A model generated the notes under the pieces. The model was not told the origin of the DNA. It saw nothing but the letters and a program-made list of their open reading frames with translations, and did not search any database. The translations under genes were made by a program, and so were the position numbers. Below, in pieces: positions 60,467 through 64,000 of a stretch of DNA of 64,000 nt (position 1 is its first letter; each line of letters begins with the position of its first letter). This stretch comes from Rhodoferax sp. (GTDB lineage Bacteria > Pseudomonadota > Gammaproteobacteria > Burkholderiales > Burkholderiaceae_C), in NCBI GenBank assembly GCA_008015235.1, contig SSFF01000010.1, forward strand, positions 1 through 64,000, in the 5' to 3' direction.

Positions 60467-62515
60467 ATGATTTACCCACAACATTTCGACGTCATCGTCG
60501 TCGGCGGCGGCCATGCCGGTACCGAAGCGGCCCTGGCTGCCGCCCGCATGGGCTGCAAGACGCTGCTGCTGAGCCACAACATCGAAACCCTGGGGCAGAT
60601 GAGCTGCAACCCGTCCATCGGCGGCATCGGCAAGGGCCATCTGGTCAAGGAGGTGGATGCGCTGGGCGGGGCCATGGCGCTGGCGACCGACGAAGCGGGC
60701 ATCCAGTTCCGCATATTGAATAGTTCCAAGGGCCCGGCCGTGCGCGCCACCCGGGCCCAGGCCGACCGCGTGCTCTACAAGGCGACCATCCGCCGCATGC
60801 TGGAAAACCAGCCCAACCTGTGGCTGTTCCAGCAGGCCGTGGACGACCTGCTGGTGGAAGGCGAGCGCGTGGTGGGGGCGGTGACCCAGGTGGGCATTGC
60901 CTTCCGTTCCAGCACGGTGGTGCTGACGGCCGGTACCTTCCTCGACGGCAAGATCCATGTGGGTCTGAACAACTACGCCGCCGGGCGCGCGGGTGATCCG
61001 CCGGCCCAATCCTTGAGTGCCCGCCTGAAAGAACTGAAGCTGCCGCAGGGGCGGCTCAAGACCGGCACGCCGCCGCGCATCGACGGCCGTTCCATCGACT
61101 TTTCGCAATGCACCGAACAGCCTGGCGACGGCATGCCCGGCGGCGAGCGCCCCGAACTGGGCGTGCCGGTGTTCAGCTTCCTGGGCAACGCCCAGATGCA
61201 TCCGCAGCAGATGCCGTGCTGGATCACGCACACCAATGCGCGCACGCACGAGATCATCCGCAGCGGCTTCGACCGCAGCCCCATGTTCACCGGCAAGATC
61301 GAGGGGGTGGGGCCGCGTTACTGCCCCAGCGTGGAAGACAAGATCAACCGCTTTGCCGACAAGGAAAGCCACCAGATTTTCCTGGAACCCGAGGGGCTGA
61401 CGACCCACGAGTACTACCCCAACGGCATCTCCACCAGCCTGCCGTTCGATGTGCAGTACGACCTGGTCAGAAGCATGAAGGGGCTGGAGAACGCGCACAT
61501 CCTGCGTCCCGGCTACGCCATCGAGTACGACTATTTCGACCCGCGCTCTTTGAAGAGCAGTTTCGAGACGCGCCAGATTGGCGGTTTGTTCTTTGCCGGC
61601 CAGATCAACGGCACCACGGGTTATGAAGAGGCGGCGGCGCAGGGCCTGTTTGCCGGCATCAATGCCGCACTGCAGGTGCGCGCCCTGGGCGGTGAAGCCA
61701 GCGAACGCATGGAAGCTGCTTCTGCCGCCGGCAGCATTACCTATACCGGTGACACCTGGCTGCCCAGCCGCGATCAGGCCTACCTGGGTGTGCTGGTGGA
61801 CGACCTCATCACCAAGGGCGTGACCGAACCCTACCGCATGTTCACCAGCCGCGCCGAGTTCCGCCTGCAGTTGCGTGAGGACAATGCCGACGCCCGCCTG
61901 ACCGAGGATGGCCGGGCCTTGGGTCTGGTGGACGATGTGCGTTGGGAAACCTATTGCCGCAAGCGCGACGCTGTTTCACGTGAAACAGAACGTCTGAAAT
62001 CGATCTGGGTGAATCCGCGCAATCTGGATCAGGCCGAGGCTGAGCGCGTATTGGGTAAGTCCATTGACCACGAATACAACCTGGCCGACCTGCTGCGCCG
62101 CCCCGGTGTGACCTACGAAACATTGGTGGGCATGGAGGGTGGGCGCTTTGTGAATGCCGACCTGCTGCCATCTGTTTCACGTGAAACCTCTCCCGTGCAG
62201 GAGGAGGTGCTGCGTGCCAGCGTGCAGGAGCAGGTGGAGATCGGTATCAAGTACGCAGGCTATATTGATCGCCAGAAAGGCGAGATTGAACGTGCAGCCT
62301 ACTACGAGAACCTGCGCCTGCCGGCGGACCTGGATTGCATGCAGGTGTCGGCCCTGAGCATCGAAGCACGGCAACGCCTGAACAAGCACCGGCCAGAAAC
62401 CCTGGGTCAGGCCTCGCGCCTGTCGGGCATCACCCCGGCCACCATTTCGCTGCTGCTGATCCATCTGAAGAAGGGCAAGTTCAAAGGCTTTGCCACGGAA
62501 GCGGAGGCGGTGTGA
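60467..62515 (+). CDS. mnmG: tRNA uridine-5-carboxymethylaminomethyl modification enzyme MnmG
   Basis: MnmG (GidA) is the FAD partner of MnmE in wobble-uridine modification. The 682-residue protein begins [20 protein letters not shown] with the FAD motif at 13-18, and has [18 protein letters not shown] and [11 protein letters not shown] use ATG 60467; a GTG four codons upstream is possible. Two parS-type sites lie inside its C-terminal half (61972-61987 and 62173-62188), encoding SRET in both cases. It overlaps rsmG by one base (TGATG). Confidence 0.97.
   Translation: MIYPQHFDVIVVGGGHAGTEAALAAARMGCKTLLLSHNIETLGQMSCNPSIGGIGKGHLVKEVDALGGAMALATDEAGIQFRILNSSKGPAVRATRAQADRVLYKATIRRMLENQPNLWLFQQAVDDLLVEGERVVGAVTQVGIAFRSSTVVLTAGTFLDGKIHVGLNNYAAGRAGDPPAQSLSARLKELKLPQGRLKTGTPPRIDGRSIDFSQCTEQPGDGMPGGERPELGVPVFSFLGNAQMHPQQMPCWITHTNARTHEIIRSGFDRSPMFTGKIEGVGPRYCPSVEDKINRFADKESHQIFLEPEGLTTHEYYPNGISTSLPFDVQYDLVRSMKGLENAHILRPGYAIEYDYFDPRSLKSSFETRQIGGLFFAGQINGTTGYEEAAAQGLFAGINAALQVRALGGEASERMEAASAAGSITYTGDTWLPSRDQAYLGVLVDDLITKGVTEPYRMFTSRAEFRLQLREDNADARLTEDGRALGLVDDVRWETYCRKRDAVSRETERLKSIWVNPRNLDQAEAERVLGKSIDHEYNLADLLRRPGVTYETLVGMEGGRFVNADLLPSVSRETSPVQEEVLRASVQEQVEIGIKYAGYIDRQKGEIERAAYYENLRLPADLDCMQVSALSIEARQRLNKHRPETLGQASRLSGITPATISLLLIHLKKGKFKGFATEAEAV
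61972..61987. other. parS chromosome-partitioning site 1 (perfect)
   Basis: TGTTTCACGTGAAACA, an exact 16-bp palindromic parS consensus, lying in the mnmG coding frame where it encodes the residues VSRET. Confidence 0.92.
62173..62188. other. parS chromosome-partitioning site 2 (one mismatch)
   Basis: TGTTTCACGTGAAACC, one change from consensus, again encoding VSRET in mnmG, 201 bp after site 1. Confidence 0.88.
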
Positions 62516-63171
62516 TGGCAGTGCTGACGGATCGGATTCTGGATGCGGGCACCAAGCTGGGCTTGGACTTGAGCGCCCAGCAGGCGCAACTGCTGGCCGA
62601 CTACCTGGCGCTGATCCAAAAGTGGACCAAGGTCTACAACCTGACCGCCGTGCGCGACCCCGAGGAAATGCTCACGCACCACCTGTTTGACAGCTTGTCG
62701 GTGATTGCGCCGCTGCAGCGGCAGTTGGCAGGCATGGGGAAGGGCGAGGCTGCCCGCTTGCTCGACGTGGGTTCGGGTGCCGGACTGCCGGGCGTGGTCA
62801 TTGCCATTTGCTGCCCGGCCGTGAAGGTGGATTGTGTGGACACCGTGGGCAAGAAGGCGGCCTTCATCCAGCAAGTGGCGGTGAGCCTGGGGCTCAAGAA
62901 TTTGCGCGGGGTCCATGCGCGGGTGGAGTCGTTGACCGATGGCTACGACGTGGTCAGCTCGCGCGCGTTTGCTTCGCTGGTGGACTTCACCACCTGGTCG
63001 CGGTCGGCGGTGGGGGAGGGTGGGGTTTGGATGGGGATGAAGGGGAAGTACCCTGCCGATGAGTTGGCTGCGCTGCCTGCATCGGTGGCGGTGTTTCACG
63101 TGGAACAGTTGGTGGTGCCGGGGCTGGATGCGGAACGGTGCATTGTGTGGATGCGGCCGGTCGCTGCTTGA
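62515..63171 (+). CDS. rsmG: 16S rRNA (guanine527-N7)-methyltransferase RsmG
   Basis: RsmG (GidB) methylates G527 of 16S rRNA. The 218-residue protein has YLALIQKWTKVYNLTAVRD, HHLFDSLSV, and the SAM-binding motif LLDVGSGAGLPGVV. ATG 62515 overlaps the mnmG stop. The third parS-type site (63092-63107) encodes VFHVEQ near the C-terminus. In many bacteria parA-parB follow rsmG; here no par gene is seen before the window ends, and a repeat-rich stretch follows. Confidence 0.97.
   Translation: MAVLTDRILDAGTKLGLDLSAQQAQLLADYLALIQKWTKVYNLTAVRDPEEMLTHHLFDSLSVIAPLQRQLAGMGKGEAARLLDVGSGAGLPGVVIAICCPAVKVDCVDTVGKKAAFIQQVAVSLGLKNLRGVHARVESLTDGYDVVSSRAFASLVDFTTWSRSAVGEGGVWMGMKGKYPADELAALPASVAVFHVEQLVVPGLDAERCIVWMRPVAA
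63092..63107. other. parS chromosome-partitioning site 3 (one mismatch)
   Basis: TGTTTCACGTGGAACA, one change from consensus, inside rsmG where it encodes FHVEQ. Confidence 0.85.
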
Positions 63172-63223
63172 TCCGTTTTCCCTAGCCGGGTGTGGCATGT
63201 CGGGATGTGCGCCCGACAGCGCA

Positions 63224-63257
63224 CTCACTTTCTTTTGCTTCGCCAAAAGAAAGTGAG
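63224..63257. repeat. REP-like palindrome 1
   Basis: CTCACTTTCTTTTG and CAAAAGAAAGTGAG form a perfect 14-bp stem with a CTTCGC loop. It lies in a stretch (about 63215-63430) that resembles an intergenic repeat family I recall from related genomes. Confidence 0.7.
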
Positions 63258-63477
63258 CAAAGAAAAGGCGACCCCGCTGTCTGCGACCCCGTTGCGCCGG
63301 GCGCACCGGGGCAACCTGTGGTGCTCGGAATCAACGGGGTCTGGCTAAAACTCGCCCTTCGGGCTCAAACAGTCGCCAGCCCTGATCCGTTGCTTCCTCC
63401 ACTCCTCGGCGCAGCCAGAAGGGGATAGGGGAATACATGCCATTGCTGCGCTCGGCCCGCGTGGTAAGGTTGACTGC

Positions 63478-63687
63478 ATGGACGAATTACTTTCAGCCCT
63501 TGCCGCAGTCATGCATTGGCGATTGCTCTTGTGCATAGCTTGTTCAATCGCAGTTGCAGTTGGTCTGTCCATGCTTTTTGCGGCGTTTACGGCACCGTAT
63601 TGCATTGCTTTGGTGATTGGCGGGGCTGTTGTTGGGACCCAGTGGCAAGCACGTGTTGAATCGCAGACCGGCGCAACCGATACATAG
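63478..63687 (+). CDS. Small membrane protein of unknown function
   Basis: A 69-residue protein (MDELLSALAAVMHWRLLLCI...) with two predicted membrane helices (about 14-36 and 40-55) and a short hydrophilic tail. I recognise no family. A GTAAGG-type ribosome binding site lies 8-10 bases upstream. It is flanked on both sides by repeat-like sequence and could be a real small gene or a chance frame; the membrane-protein look favours a gene. Confidence 0.5.
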   Translation: MDELLSALAAVMHWRLLLCIACSIAVAVGLSMLFAAFTAPYCIALVIGGAVVGTQWQARVESQTGATDT

Positions 63688-64000
63688 CCTGGAACTCAGT
63701 CTGGCCGAACAAAGCGACGGTACGTTGGTTTTTGCCGTTATGCGGAGTCGAGTAGCGCAGGGTGGGGCGGATGAAGAGGCGCGCGCTGTTTGAGCCGCAG
63801 GCGAGTTTGCGTGCCTCCCGCCCCGCACGAGCAACGCAGTGCGCCCGAAGGGCCGACGCATCCGGCTCGCCTTTCTTGGGCTACTTTGGTGCTTGCGTAA
63901 CTTCGCACAGCGAAGTTACGCAAGCACCGCGTGTGCAGCACGCCTTTGGCAAACAAAGAAAACCCGCTATGCGGGTTTCGATAAAGTAGATCGGCCGCCG
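63688..64000. repeat. Repeat-rich region at the right edge
   Basis: A 313-bp stretch without a convincing gene. It holds a 19-bp perfect palindrome (63888-63928) and a second hairpin AAACCCGC-TAT-GCGGGTTT (63960-63978) that could terminate transcription arriving from either side. Its left half has segments like CGAGCAACGCAGTGCG that I recall as part of dispersed repeats. Confidence 0.55.
63888..63928. repeat. Long perfect hairpin (19-bp stem)
   Basis: GGTGCTTGCGTAACTTCGC and its exact reverse complement flank a three-base ACA loop. Much longer than a typical terminator stem and without a U-run directly after it. Confidence 0.8.

Noticed and set aside
1-64000. tRNA/rRNA genes, CRISPR arrays, prophage and insertion sequences
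   Set aside because: Looked for T-loop consensus, spaced direct repeats, integrase/transposase motifs and found none.

Overview
The window is about 64 kb of high-GC, gene-dense chromosome from a betaproteobacterium, most likely a Comamonadaceae member (Rhodoferax/Polaromonas/Acidovorax-like). This rests on the gene families, the dnaN-dnaA / rpmH-rnpA-yidD-yidC-mnmE arrangement, metX-metW, minCDE, two glycine-tail or cold-shock type RRM proteins, and a ~50-bp dispersed repeat that I recall from that family. I saw no tRNA, rRNA, CRISPR array, prophage or insertion sequence.

Layout. 1-7.5 kb: dnaN (cut by the left edge) and dnaA on the minus strand, then rpmH, rnpA, yidD, yidC, mnmE and an unknown gene on the plus strand. 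7.5-13.1 kb: apt and a Kef-type antiporter, then the LPS genes kdsD-kdsC-lptC ending in an SDR gene. 13.1-19.2 kb (minus strand): RRM protein, ammonium transporter, formate/nitrite transporter, TRIC-like channel, and a LivJ-type binding protein behind a tandem glycine riboswitch, then a TetR regulator. 19.3-27.6 kb: a nine-gene plus-strand operon (FAD oxidoreductase, DUF1365, Cfa-type methyltransferase, chalcone-isomerase-like protein, GPH-type MFS, DUF3833 lipoprotein, SDR, NTF2-like, TIGR01777 epimerase). It resembles the membrane-lipid stress clusters that elsewhere sit under sigma-E/ChrR, but here it faces a TetR gene across a clear operator-like palindrome. 27.6-41.5 kb: metX-metW, a 7TM diguanylate cyclase, an M20 peptidase, lipases, a 1413-residue hybrid kinase, a D-lactate-dehydrogenase-type oxidase and a cobalamin adenosyltransferase. 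41.5-43.4 kb: minCDE. 43.45-43.71 kb: an AT-rich, DnaA-box-bearing intergenic region. 43.7-55.7 kb: a second diguanylate cyclase, nnrU, a cysteine-less glutaredoxin, rdgC, an RRM/IF-1 island, and copZ/copA. 55.7-60.3 kb: GMC oxidoreductase and aldehyde dehydrogenase divergent from a Crp-type regulator. 60.4-64 kb: mnmG-rsmG and a repeat-rich tail.

Chromosome organisation is the main theme. The AT-rich region beside minC looks like the replication origin, and the hand-counted G/C balance of the plus strand goes from C-rich on its left to G-rich on its right. dnaA therefore lies about 41 kb away from the likely origin. Three parS-type sites (one perfect, two with a single change) lie inside mnmG and rsmG about 18-20 kb to the right. 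The window thus appears to cover the origin domain: initiator gene, origin, centromere sites and Min division genes.

Other points of interest are the riboswitch in front of a transporter binding protein, a 65-bp tandem duplication that makes two 22-codon reading frames chained by ATGA overlaps, seven dispersed-repeat copies several of which supply coding sequence or stop codons, and a hairpin with a T-run abutting the metX start codon.
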